Shown here: positions 47,001 through 58,057 of the stretch, piece after piece
Layout of the letters: each line of letters begins with the position of its first letter
Position numbering within the stretch: the first letter of the stretch is position 1
DNA from: Miscanthus floridulus
Lineage: Eukaryota; Streptophyta; Magnoliopsida; Poales; Poaceae
Length of the DNA: 64,000 bases
Assembly (NCBI RefSeq): GCF_019320115.1
Contig: NC_089585.1
Location: forward strand, 143,201,600 to 143,265,599
Direction: 5' to 3'
Position numbers and translations under genes: made by a program
Notes under the pieces: model-generated
Told to the model about the DNA's origin: nothing
What the model saw: the letters and a program-made list of their open reading frames with translations, nothing else
The model's database searches: none

Positions 47001-47611
47001 TTAAGTGCACGAAGAAGTTTCTGTGACTCCTACAAGTTCTTCGGCAGGATGTGATCCTCCGGAAGCAGGGATCCAAAAACTACCAACATACCATCGAAGT
47101 TGTCCCGACTCATGCTAAACTACGACTTCAACCCCATGATGCGTCCAATTGCATCCAGCTGCGATACCGTTGTCTTTTTGTGCAAGGGCTTCTATGCTGA
47201 AGACAGCATATAATAGAACGTCTTTGCGCTTTCCTCTGGCTTCTCCTCCAATCCTTCACCGAACCGTGCCTGCTGAATGTTATCCATCCAGTCTGCTACC
47301 CCGCCATCTCCATCATAATCATCAAGATGCTGTCTCACCACCTCCTCTCTAATACGATCGGCTTCACCATGGTGGATCCAGCGGGTATAGTTTGCCGTGA
47401 ATCCATACTTGATAAGATCTTCCCCCACGAGCCTCTTAATTTTTCTTTTCTTGTTCCCACATCTGCTGCATGGACACGGCATCCGGGTTGACCCTTTAGC
47501 AACCTCACCAAATGCATGCTCCAGGAAAGCATTGGTCTTGGTCATCCATTCTAGGGTCATACTTGCGTGGCCCGTGTACATCCACTCACGGTTATCCATC
47601 CTCTGGCACAT
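44004..47611 (-). pseudogene. CACTA TNP2/TNPD-like transposase, broken
   Basis: The order on the minus strand is a transposase-associated domain (47611-47192, REWMYTGHASMTLEWM and CPCSRCGNKK), the transposase_21 core (47190-45900, with MPYEQIHACPNGCVLFRKDH, then the TYDRATKRNFTMHVWYHYSL and GWCVHGKFPCPIC segments), a DUF4218-like region (about 45800-45360, ending ARWCYPIERYLKVLQ), and a DUF4216-like region (44560-44230, VVFKCHWFDPN). Defects are in-frame TAG codons near 47193, 47110, 47033 and 46776, a frameshift in a C run near 46550, and another near 45355. Several stops look like CAG-to-TAG changes. A working enzyme would cut at the CACTA ends; this copy cannot make one. The 44004-44846 part remains open for 280 codons. 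Confidence 0.85.
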
Positions 47612-48905
47612 GCATATGTAAGCGAGTAATAAAAACTATAGGTAAATCCACAAGGCGTTTCTACTATACATCTAATAGGTGAAGGATAGGTCCTAATCCC
47701 ACTCGAGGATGCGTAGATGAGGTTGGCTTCCATGGTCCGCTCCTATCCAAGATAGAATTTCGGTAGCACCTCCCCGCTGTTCTCTCGATACACGTCCTGG
47801 TAGGGAGATTGTGTATCAGGAGAACAACGAGGAGGTGGTGCCGAAACTCTGTCTCGAACAGGAGTGGGCCACGGAAACCAACCCATCTACGTATCCGCGG
47901 GCTGTCCAAAAAACATAGACAATCCGAAACAGGTATAGAATTTGGTATGCAAAGATCTACATACCAACGACCGTATCTCTTTCGGACGGGAGACGCCTAA
48001 CTGGGGTCACACGAGATGCAAGTATGCAAGATGGGTTATACCTAGGGTGTCGGTGAGGTCAGGCTAGTGGGGCGGTGGCGAGTCACTGCAGTGGCGAGGC
48101 GACGCGGTGCAGGCAGAACCGCAACGCCAATGAAGACGATCGGGGTCACCGAGTGCCTCCCAACAGTCCTCGTCCTGCAAAGAAAAGATAAATGGTTAGA
48201 CTCCATTAAAAATTTCGGCAGCACCTCCCCTGCACAGAGAGGTTCCCAAAACCTGCAGAAAACATTAGCACGAAGGCCAACAACCACATGTATACCAAAC
48301 ATAGGCACGAAGGCCATCAACCACATACATACAACAATAACTACTACTAACACTAAAACTATGAACAACAACTACAACTACTACTGTCACTACGACTTAC
48401 TAACTAATACTAGCACTACTAATTAACTACTACTACTAACACTACTACTTACTAACTAATACTAACATTAGGGCATACCTTGTCAGCGAGAATGCGAAGA
48501 CCGAGGGCCAGCGACGACAACGGGGACGACCGCTACGGCGTGAGGGTCGACGAACCGAGGCGGCACCTTTCTTCTCCTCTTCTCCTCTTCTCCCCTTCTC
48601 CTTCTCTCCTCCCTTCTCTTTCTTCTTCTTCCTCCTCCCCTTCTTCTCCTTCCTGCTTTCCTTCCTCCTCTTCCTCCTACCTCCTCCTCCTTCCTACAGT
48701 GGGCGCACGGGCGCGGCGGGCGCGGGGCTGAGGCGCGCGGGCGCGCGGGCCGGGGAGCCGGCGAGGCGGGCGCGCGGGGAGCCGGCGGCTCCGGCGGCAG
48801 CGACGCAGCGGCTACGACGCGGCGGTGGGGCGGCTACGACGCGCGTGTGTGTGCGTGTCTAGTGTCTGCGTGGTGTGTGTTGTGTCCGGGTTTTTTTTTA
48901 TATTT
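47612..48905 (-). other. Promoter/leader side of the CACTA transposase, non-coding
   Basis: This region lies between the transposase start and the right subterminal array. It holds a near-palindromic pair around 47745-47885 ('cggtagcacctccccgctgttctc' versus 'gagaacaacgaggaggtggtgccg'), ACT-rich microsatellite-like DNA (48330-48475), a pyrimidine tract (48565-48690) and a GC-rich segment (48700-48850). No gene is supported. Confidence 0.5.
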
Positions 48906-48910
48906 CAAAC

Positions 48911-50490
48911 CTCTTTGCCGAGTGCCAGATCCGGGGCACTCGGCAAAGAAAGTATTTTGCCGAGTGCCCCCGATCTGGCACTCGGCGAAATAAAAAATTA
49001 AAAAAAATCCTATCCTGGCTTTGCCGAGTGCCTAGGGCTAGCACTCGGCAAAATATTCACTTTGCCGAGTGCCAAACCTTGGCACTCGGCAAAATAATTT
49101 TTTTTTTTGTTTTTTGCCACTAATTTTTTTTCTTAGATTTGTATCTGTACCATGAACAATATGTTCAAATTTGGCACAATTTCATTGTTGTTTGCTATAT
49201 TTCTTCACTTTATTTCGTTTTCTTGTAATTTTCCGTAAAATATAGGTTTGAACTGCAGGTGCATCGAATAATAGTTTTGATCTATTCCAAAAATGTTATT
49301 CTTGTTTGTTAGTGTCACTTTATGCTAAATCTAGAAACTGTCTCCAAATTTCGATCAACGTGCTCACGGGGCAACGTCGCGAACTTGCGTGCGAGTGGTT
49401 ATTTAATTCTATAAAATTCAAACGAATCCCGAAAATCATGAAACTTGGCGAGATGTCGTGATATCACATGCATATGCGGTGGTAAAAATTTGAAAACGTT
49501 TGGAGAACGTCATCACGTATGGTGTTCACAAACCAGGATAAGAAACTGTCTCCAAATTTCGATCAACGTGCTCACGGGGCAACGTCGCGAACTTACGTGC
49601 GAGTGGTTATTTAATTCTATAAAATTCAAACGAATCCCGAAAATCATGAAACTTGGCGAGATGTCGTGATATCACATGCATATGCGGTGGTAAAAATTTG
49701 AAAACGTTTGGAGGACGTCATCACATATGGTGTTCACAAATTTTTACCACCGTATATGCATGTGATATCACGACATCTCGCCAAGTTTCATGATTTTCGG
49801 GATTCGTTTGAATTTTATAGAATTAAATAACCACTCGCACGCAAGTTCGCGACGTTGCCCCGTGAGCACGTTGATCGAAATTTGGAGACAGTTCCTAGAT
49901 TTAGCATAAAGTGACACTAACAAACAAGAATAACATTTTTGGAATGAATCAAAACTATTATTCGATGCACCTGCAGTTCAAACCTACATTTTCCGAAAAA
50001 TTGCAAGAAAACGAAATAAAGTGAAGAAATATAGCAAACAGCAATGAAATTGTGCCAAATTTGAACATGTTGTTCATGGTACAAATACAAATCTAAGAAA
50101 AAAAGTTGGTGGCAAAAAACAAAAAAAAAATATTTTGCCGAGTGCTAAGGTTTGGCACTCGGCAAAGTGAATATTTTGCCGAGTGCTAGCCCTAGGCACT
50201 CGGCAAAGCCAATATTTTGCCGAGTGCCAAACAGAAGGCACTCGGCAAAGAGGCCGGCGTTGGGTACCGTTATCCCCGGGCGCCTCTTTGCCGAGTGCCC
50301 AAATTTGCCGAGTGTCTGGCACTGGGCAAAGTTTGGCTTTGCCGAGTGCCTTATTTTGCCGAGTGCCAGACACTCGGCAAAGCCCTATTTACCGAGTGCC
50401 AAGTTTCGCCGAGTACGGCACTCGGCAAAGGTGGCATTTGCCGAGTGCCCGATATTTGACACTCGACAAAGATTTGAGCACTGGGCAAAG
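48911..50490. repeat. Right subterminal array of the large CACTA element
   Basis: TTTGCCGAGTGC / GCACTCGGCAAA pairs occur at 48911-49092 and again at 50134-50490. Between them lies non-GCCGAG sequence arranged as the inverted repeat listed separately. Confidence 0.88.
49019..50216. repeat. Long inverted repeat (arms about 476 bp) with an internal 208-bp tandem duplication
   Basis: The left arm 49019-49494 is the reverse complement of 49738-50216 with few differences; both include GCCTAGGGCTAGCACTCGGC or its inverse. The loop (49495-49737) contains a second direct copy of the inner left arm. Landmark GATCAACGTGCTCACGGGGC occurs at 49353 and 49561, 208 bp apart, and inverted near 49858-49877. 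A transcript crossing this could fold into a near-perfect hairpin. Confidence 0.88.
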
Positions 50491-50508
50491 TCCCGGTTTC
50501 CTATAGTG

Positions 50509-50790
50509 CTAATATATGGCGTCAAGAACACTCTTAACATTATTTGTTAGCGAGTAGAGTCCTTGCAAAAAACAAATGTGTCAGTGACTAATGGGAGTAT
50601 ATGGACATTGTGTACTGCATTTCTTATCCAATTAACTCATCCGTGATCGATGATCAATCCGGTAATTTTGCCCTTGATGACACCGTGTGAAATTTGAGAC
50701 GTGCCAACTGCAGACGTCCGTGGGATTAAAAAAAAACTGCAAACGTCCGTGGAATGGAACTCGTTCCGTACCCGTGTGCCGTAATCCGTC
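50509..50790. other. Short intergenic stretch between the CACTA element and the SNF2 gene
   Basis: It contains a short local repeat 'aactgca(g/a)acgtccgtgg' (50706-50754). No gene is seen. Confidence 0.4.
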
Positions 50791-50900
50791 GTGCGTGGCC
50801 CACGTAATTCGAAAACGGCCCACAGTAGCTGCCGGCCCAAAATAAAAAAAAGGATTCGATTCGATCGAAGCCCAAAGTTCCGATCCCCACCCAGGTCAGA
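50791..50900 (+). promoter_or_regulatory. Proximal promoter of the F-box/SNF2 gene with GGCCCA site II-like motifs
   Basis: GGCCCA(C/A) occurs at 50797, 50817 and 50834, with AGCCCAA near 50869, about 300-380 bp before the start codon. Such motifs are bound by TCP factors in promoters of plant housekeeping genes. There is no TATA box, which fits that class. Confidence 0.5.
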
Positions 50901-51174
50901 TCCGATCCGTTAACCGCGGACTACAGCCGACCCCACACATCCCGCCCGTTACGCTTGAGGCTTGAGGCTTGACCCCGCCCGTTCCCTTCCTCCTCGTCGC
51001 CGCCTCGCCTCCCCTCCCCTCCCTTCTTCTCCTCGTCGTAATCTCCGCTCCAGTCCCCACCGCCCGGAAGCCGAGCCCGCCACCGCATTCCAGCGGGCTT
51101 CGAGGCCACGGCCAGCACCCACCTCGCTCCATGGTGGTGCAAGATACCTAACCCTACCTTATCCTCACCTCACA

Positions 51175-54100
51175 ATGACCGCGGCGGCGGAGCGCCGAAA
51201 GCTCAGCGGCTACCTACGCGCCGTGGTGTCCGTCCCCAGCGGGGACGTCGCGGCGGCGGCGTCGATCCCGCCGCTGTCCCCGTGCACTCTCTCCGCGTGC
51301 GGGGCCGTGGCCCTAGCGCCGCTCCCCGACGACGTGGGGACCCAGCCGCGGCGGCCCAGGTGGCGCGCGCCCGGCGTCGTGCGCCTGCTCAGGACGCTCG
51401 TGGCGAACCGCTGCGTGGAGGTGGAGGGCACGCTGCTGCGGGTCGTGACCAGGAGGGCCGGGGAAGGGAAAGGGGACGGCGCCGAGGTGGAGGCCAGGGC
51501 CGTCCTGCTGATCGACGTCTACTTGCCCGTCGCCGCGTGGTCCGGGTGGCAGTTCCCGCGCTCGCGCTCCGCTGCCGCCGCCGTCTTCAAGCATGTTAGG
51601 TGCGTCTCCTCCGTCTGTGTCTATCTGTGGGCGGGGCGTCATGTGCCCTGCATTGTGCACCCAAATTTATCAAGGTTACATGTCTCTTAAATTTAATTCT
51701 GGGTCCTTCTCGATTGTATTATATATGTTCCTTTCTGGGACTTTCTGTATAACGTAATTACTACTAGCCAAGTGCCTGTCGGTGGCAAAGGATTTACTGA
51801 TCTAGAGTTGTGGGCATGTGTTTTCAAAGCTTTTCAAAACAACTAACAGTTGAAATCTGGAGAGCTGGTCCTAGGAAATCTGAATAAATAAAATTGCACC
51901 ATTAAATGCTCACCTCTGAGGCTCTGAATATGAACAAAACATGATAAAAGCATGAGCTTATACATGACGTGACAATTGAATACTACTAACTAGTGGTTGG
52001 CGTTCCTAGAATACAGGCATCTTCCTCACTAGATGACATGGTGACGATCCTGCATGTCCCTGTCCTCAGCGAAGGCAACAGCAGAAGTTAGGGATGCAAG
52101 GGCCATCGGCTGGTAAGAGTGGGGGACGTTAGCAATTGAGATGAGGCCAGGAGGGCATGGGTTCTCAATGGATTAGGCCAGCTAGTATGTAGGACTTATT
52201 GTTTATTGTGTGTATAATCAGATATTCAGATGGAATATTCAGAGGGGAAAAACTTCAAATCATAATGTATCTGTCCTTTCAACCGTTTCAAGCATTCCCG
52301 ATATGCGTGAAACCTTGCAAAGGAAGGCTTTTGATATAATACGCTGTTTCAGGAACGATGCTGGTTATTATTATTCTTTTTCCTATTTGGAGTTTGGACT
52401 GCTATGGTCACTTTCTGGTCTTTTCCAACAACAAAAACAACAAAGCTTTTTAGTCCCAAGCAAGTTGGGGTAGGCTGAGCTGAAACCCAACACGAGCCAT
52501 CACAGGTCAGGAAAAGAAAAGATAAGCAGTTTCTGGGGCATATGCCTGGGCAAAAATATTCTGGGACATTGGTTATGCTACACGTGTACGTGGCGGTGAC
52601 CTCGTATCTGGTTATCCCGTATCGGACACGTTTCGCTGGATATGTATCCGCCGATTATTGGTGGGGAAATAAATATGAGATAATTCCATACGTGACCATA
52701 CTTATCCACGCATCCAAGGAAATTCACTATCATGGAGGGAAGGAGGGGAGAGAGGAAGAGCAGGAGGAGAACGCAAGGCCTCACCTACCCTTGCTCCCAT
52801 CCCCGTCAGCTCTGGCACCTGTGGCATCACAGCTTTCTTCACCGTTCAACTGTATAGCTTGATCTAGAAGGGGGCAGCACCGGAACTCGATCCACATACA
52901 AGTAGACCTCTATATGGAAGGGGTGGCACCGGTGCCCAATTCGCTGCTCCGTCTCAGTGGAGTTGGGAAGGAGGAGGAGGCATCTAGTGAGGACGGTAGA
53001 TTAGGGGTTGAGGAGAGAGGGGAGGGGGTTGCTTTATGGGCTATTGAGTTGATTGGGCTCTACTGAATTAGTGGGCTGGCTGCTAGTAGTATTGTGGCCT
53101 ATTAGTGCTCGTACTTTCCTCGTATTCCCTATTGTGGATATACTCTCTTTTACATATGTCTGTGCCATACATTATTTATTTTCAATGATATATTAAAATG
53201 TATCAGCATATTAGAGTTTTTTTTTGGAACATTGGTGTATCTGTATCCATCCAATACTGATACACATATCCGTGCTACTACCTCCATTCTCATATATGTA
53301 TGAAGCTGGTTAGTTCAATTTCCAAATTTCAACTAACCGGCATCAAACCAAAAAAAAGGGAGGGAGTACATGGGATATTAGTAAGTTATTCCCAAGCATT
53401 ATAATTTTTTTAATGGTATTTCCTGTCCCCTGATTCTTGAGATCTTGTAAATGGCTATTAGTTGCTTCCCTTCTGACTATGTGATGAGACCTTGTAAATT
53501 GTAATAGGTTCCACATGTTGTGGTGTTTCCACTACCTGATTTGTTAATGCCAGTACCTCTGCCACAAATAGATATGGCTATTTTTTTCCATATGAAGTCC
53601 CTATTCAAATTTTCCATCCGGCCATGCATATTATGTGAATTTGAGCAAAACTGCAATTATAGAGTTTGTTAATTTTTTAATTCGTTATTTCCAAAAATGT
53701 AGTTTCAGAGACCTAAGATATGTCAATCCTGAGAGTTGGGCAATGCGACAACTATTCATTATGTCAGTAATATTTCCTGTGTTGTTGTCAACCTTCCTCT
53801 GAGTTTAACCCCCTTTTTTTGACTGGCAGTTGCAACTGGGATGCTAGGAAACCTTTGCTTGATTTTGACTGGACTTCTCATGACAATACACACTGTGACG
53901 ACCGATCCATTTGGAGCTGCACCGATTGTCACGTGCTTGGTTGCGAGGACCATAAGATAGCATCAATATCAAATAAAGAGAAGTCATTTGACCTGCATGA
54001 AATCTTCAAGACGCTCCCTGGTGTTAGGATGGAGAAGAACATGCAGGTAGCAAGAATAATACCAGATGCAGGAGCACTGGAACTGGGTATTTGGTCTGTC

Positions 54101-57100
54101 CCTGATGATGTATTGCATAAAGTACTAATTCTACTTAAACCCAGAGATTTGATAAGAGTGGCAGCAACCTGTCATCATCTTAGGACTCTTGCTGCCTCTG
54201 TTATGCCTTGCATGAAGCTTAAGCTCTTCCCCCATCAAGAGGCTGCTGTCGAATGGATGTTGAAGAGAGAGCAGAACGTGCATGTCCTAGCACATCCTTT
54301 GTACAAGGAATTCTGCACTGAGGATGGTTTCCCATTCTACATAAATGTTATCTCTGCTGAAATATCTACCGGTGATGCTCCAACCATAAATGATTTCTGT
54401 GGAGGTATGTTTTGTGATGAACCTGGGTTAGGGAAGACAGTAACCACACTCTCTCTGATTCTGAAAACCCAAGGAACAATGGCGTACCCTCCACAAGGGG
54501 TGGATGTGAGTTGGTGCATGCATAAGCCAGATAAAAAATGTGGTTACTATGAATTAAGTGCCAGCTGCCCTTCTAATAGAAACAGCTCTTCGTCTGTGTC
54601 AAAAAAGCTTTTGGGGGAGGATGTGATAACAGATTATCAAAGTCCAGATGATTCTGTCTGCAGTACCAGATCCTTCAAGAAAGAGAGGTAGGTTACTGAG
54701 CCCTGATCCAACTAAGGTAATGTTGCATGCTGCGATCGATAATTCCCCATCATCATCACACAGCAAAGTGCATTCAATGCCAGCTACGCATACACTGAAG
54801 TTCACTAAAAACTCGAGACAAGTTAGGAAAGACCTCATGGATGCATACAGCGACGTTTCAGTTGGCAATAAAAGGAAGATTGGCACCAGCTCTGAGCTAA
54901 GTGAGACCTGGGTTCAGTGTGATGCTTGCAGAAAGTGGCGAAGGTTATCCGATGGAACAAGTCTTGATTCTACCACAGTGTGGTTTTGCACTTTGAACAC
55001 TGATCCTACACGACAGAAATGCACTGCCCCGGAGGAATCCTGGGATTTTAAGAGAAAGATAACCTATTTGCCAGGATTTTACAAGAAAAATTCTTTGCCT
55101 GGAAATGAAGAAAACGTGACATTTTTCACAAACATATTGAAAGATAATGTTACTATGATCAATTCAGAAACCAAGAAGGCTTTGTTATGGTTAGCAAAAC
55201 TTTCTCCCACAAAACTTCTTGAGATGGAATTTGTTGGTTTGACTCGACCAGTTCTAGATACACGTGCAACTACTGGCAAGGGTGCTCGTCCATATTACAA
55301 GATATTCCAAGCATTTGGCCTTGTGAGAAAGATTGAGAAAGGTGTGACTCGCTGGTACTATCCCTCTATGCTTGATGATTTATCTTTTGATTCGGCGGCA
55401 CTTGGAGCTGCTCTTGAAAAACCTCTGGATTCAACTAGATTTTATTTATCTACAGCCACATTGATAGTGGTGCCTGCTAACTTAATTGATCACTGGACGA
55501 CACAGATACAACGTCATGTGTCATTGGATACCCTTAATGTTTTTGTGTGGGGAGACCACAAGAAGCCATCTGCTCACAACCTTGCTTGGGGCTATGACAT
55601 TGTCATAACCACATTCAGCAGACTAAGTGCAGAATGGGGTCCAAAGAAGAGAAGCCCACTAAAGCAGATCCATTGGTTCAGGGTTATACTGGATGAAGGG
55701 CACACACTAGGTTCCAGCCTTGCCCTGACAAACAAGTTACAGATGGCTGTCTCTTTGGTTGCATCAAATAGGTGGATATTAACTGGTACACCTACACCAA
55801 ATACACCAACTAGTCAGGTTGCTCATCTTCACCCCATGCTTAAGTTTCTTCATGATGAAACTTATGGTGAGAACTACCAGTCATGGGACTCTGGGATCCA
55901 TAGGCCTTTTGAGGCACAAATGGAAGAGGGACGTGTTCGTCTTGTGCAGCTGCTTCAGAGGACTATGATTAGTGCAAGAAAAGCAGACCTGAAAAATATT
56001 CCTCCTTGCATAAAGAAGATAACCTACCTAGACTTCAATGAGGGGCATGCAAAAAGTTACAATGAACTGGTAGTTACTATACGCCGAAATATACTGATGG
56101 CTGATTGGAATGACCCTTCTCATGTAGAATCCCTTCTTAACCCCAAGCAGTGGAAATTCCGTGCTACTACTTTGAAGAATGTCCGTTTATCTTGCTGTGT
56201 TGCCGGGCACATCAAAGTAGCCGAGGCAGGTCAGGATATACAGGAAACAATGGATGAATTGGTGCAGCATGGCCTTGATCCTTCTTCAGATGAATATCAG
56301 TTGATAAGATATTCTCTTTTAAACGGTGCCAGTTGTGTCAGGTACAGGAGCTTTTGTAATAAGATCATATATGTATCAATCACAGTATTTCCATTATTCA
56401 AATATTCATATTGCTTTCAGGTGTAGAGTTTGGTGTCGCTTGCCTGTTATCACACCCTGTCGACATCTTTTGTGCCTTGACTGTGTAGCTCTTGATAGTG
56501 AAAAATGCACATTACCTGGTTGTGGTAATCATTATGAGATGCAGTCTCCTGAGACTCGTGCAAGGCCAGAAAATCCAAACCCAAAGTGGCCAGTGCCTAA
56601 GGATCTAATCGAGTTGCAGCCTTCATATAAGCAGGTCCGTGCTTGTGCTATATTGTCCATTTTTATCCACTTTGCGTGCTCTTGAAAATAAGTTTCTGTA
56701 ATTTTGTAATTTTTAGGATGATTGGGATCCCGATTGGCAATCAACATCTAGCAGTAAAGTTGCTTATTTGATTGAGAAGCTAAGAAGTCTGCGAGAAACT
56801 GGGAATAACATAACCAATAGTGTTGGTCATGCTAATACACCATCTTATCAACCACAGGCAATGTTTGACAAAGTCATAATTTTTTCTCAGTTTCTAGAGC
56901 ATATTCACGTGATTGAACAGCAGGTTAGTTTGAAATGCTTATACTCTTGGTCTTTCTTTATAATTATATGAAATTAGTAGACGATTGATCTGCTTTCTGC
57001 ACAGCTGACTATTGCTGGAATAATATATGCGGGAATGTATAGTCCGATGCCTCTAGCTAGTAAGGTATCTCAATTGCTGATCTCTAAATTTCTGATCTCT

Positions 57101-58057
57101 ACCACTCTAGTATCTCAATTGCCTCCTAGTTCCCACTACTCCTTCACATGTTACTCCGTCCATTCCAAATTATAAGACGTTTTGGCTTTTCTAGATACGT
57201 AGCTTTTGTTATGCACTTAGATATACACTGTCTAAAAGCAATGTTCAAGAAAAGCCAAAATGTCTTATAATTTGGAATGGAGTACAAAACTACCTTCCTA
57301 ATTGGCAAAAATACAAGTAAACTCTCCTTGGCAAATATCTGAAACATATTTTAAGGTTTATCTCGATGTTGCTGCAATTCTTTGCAGAGAAGTGCACTAA
57401 TGAAGTTCCAGGAGGACCCAACGTGTATGGCTTTAGTCATGGATGGAACTGCTGCACTGGGGCTTGATTTGAGTTTTGTGACTCATGTTTTTCTCATGGA
57501 ACCAATATGGGATAGGAGGTAAATATAACTAAAATGCAGCTGCATTAGTTCCATTGTATTTACCAATCATTATGGTTCCATAGGGTAAATATAATGTGAA
57601 GTGTGAATTTATTGGCCAATGCTGTGCCCTTGTCATTTTGTCATACTTCTGAAAAGGATATTTGCTATCACTGTCATTATCATGTATCATCTGTAACTGA
57701 CGCTTGCACTTTCTTTGTTCTGATCAGTATGGAGGAACAGGTTATTAGTCGGGCACATCGAATGGGGGCTACGCGTCCAATACATGTCGAAACTTTGGCT
57801 ATGCGTGGTACTGTTGAAGAGCAAATGCTTAAGCTTCTGCAGGTTTGTGTGCATGACATGTTCATGACATTTTGATGCCAAATTATTGTCAAATTTTACA
57901 TGTGGTTGAGTGCTTTATTTGTCTGCAGGATTCTAGCGCCTGCAGAAAAATAGTGAATAAAGGAACAGGCAGCACTGACAATGAAGGAGGCCGGTCTCAT
58001 CGGAGCCTCCATGATTTTGCTGAAAGCAGCTATCTGTTGCAACTCAGCTTTGTGTAG
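51175..58057 (+). CDS. F-box / SNF2 ATPase-helicase / CW zinc finger / RING protein (At3g54460-like), one frameshift
   Basis: Eight exons with GT-AG introns: 51175-51599, 53830-56341, 56421-56634, 56717-56923, 57005-57064, 57388-57518, 57728-57842, 57929-58057. Total length is 3793 nt, one more than a multiple of three. Exon 2 switches frame near 54671-54675: the first frame hits TAG at 54689, while the +1 frame carries the protein on. In order: F-box (about residues 231-268, WSVPDDVLHKVLILLKPRDL), Walker A DEPGLGKT (about 340), CW zinc finger (about 499-541, WVQCDACRKWRRLSDG), DEGH box (about 761), ILTGTP (about 793), RING (about 979-1030, CRLPVITPCRHLLCLDC) and helicase C-terminal domain (about 1100-1217, IIFSQFLEHIHV, ISRAHRMGATRP). 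The domain order is that of the plant F-box SNF2 protein At3g54460. Such proteins are expected to act in the nucleus on chromatin; the exact role is not known to me. The extra base is either a sequence error or a null allele. Confidence 0.88.
51600..53829 (+). other. Intron 1 of the F-box/SNF2 gene, 2.23 kb, with repeats
   Basis: It is the largest intron of the gene. It contains 'agtcccaagcaagttggggtaggct' at 52450-52475, a grass repeat signature whose family I cannot name. It has rearranged 'gtatcggacacg / gtatctgtatcc' words (52600-52650 and 53235-53275), and the Stowaway MITE at 53278. The short ORFs here (for example 52210-52473 and 52542-52862) are not supported as genes. Confidence 0.55.
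53278..53366. mobile_element. Stowaway-like MITE, 89 bp, intron 1 of the SNF2 gene
   Basis: CTACCTCCATTCTC ... GGGAGGGAG termini are flanked by TA dinucleotides (53276-53277 and 53367-53368). The centre is palindromic (GGTTAGTT ... AACTAACC). Confidence 0.7.
57154..57282. mobile_element. Stowaway MITE, 129 bp, intron 5 of the SNF2 gene
   Basis: CTCCGTCCATTCCAAATTAT ... ATAATTTGGAATGGAG inverted ends are flanked by TA duplications (57152-57153 and 57283-57284). It occupies about 40% of the 323-bp intron and has kept its hairpin structure. Confidence 0.88.

Larger units (their letters stand above)
40804..50508 (-). mobile_element. Large CACTA (En/Spm-type) element with defective transposase genes
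   Basis: It starts CACTACACAACTGCAGACG and ends CCGGTTTCCTATAGTG. Both ends carry dense TTTGCCGAGTGC / GCACTCGGCAAA arrays (40827-41385 and 48911-50490). Two minus-strand genes lie between: a TNP2/TNPD-like transposase (47611-44004) and a transposase_24/TNPA-like gene (about 43910-41950). The inner parts of the two terminal repeats match poorly, and the flanking triplets differ (TGT left, CTA right), so it may be composite. The transposase is multiply broken, so the copy is not autonomous now. Confidence 0.85.

Noticed and set aside
50962..51690. ORF starting upstream of 51175 and running past 51600
   Set aside because: The upstream part is 5' UTR without a better start, and the end runs into intron 1. 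A GT donor at 51600 joins exon 2 in the correct phase.
54648..56426. Separate 592-codon gene
   Set aside because: It is the continuation of exon 2 of the F-box/SNF2 gene in the shifted frame. The ATG at 54648 lies upstream of the shift site and its first codons are out-of-frame text.
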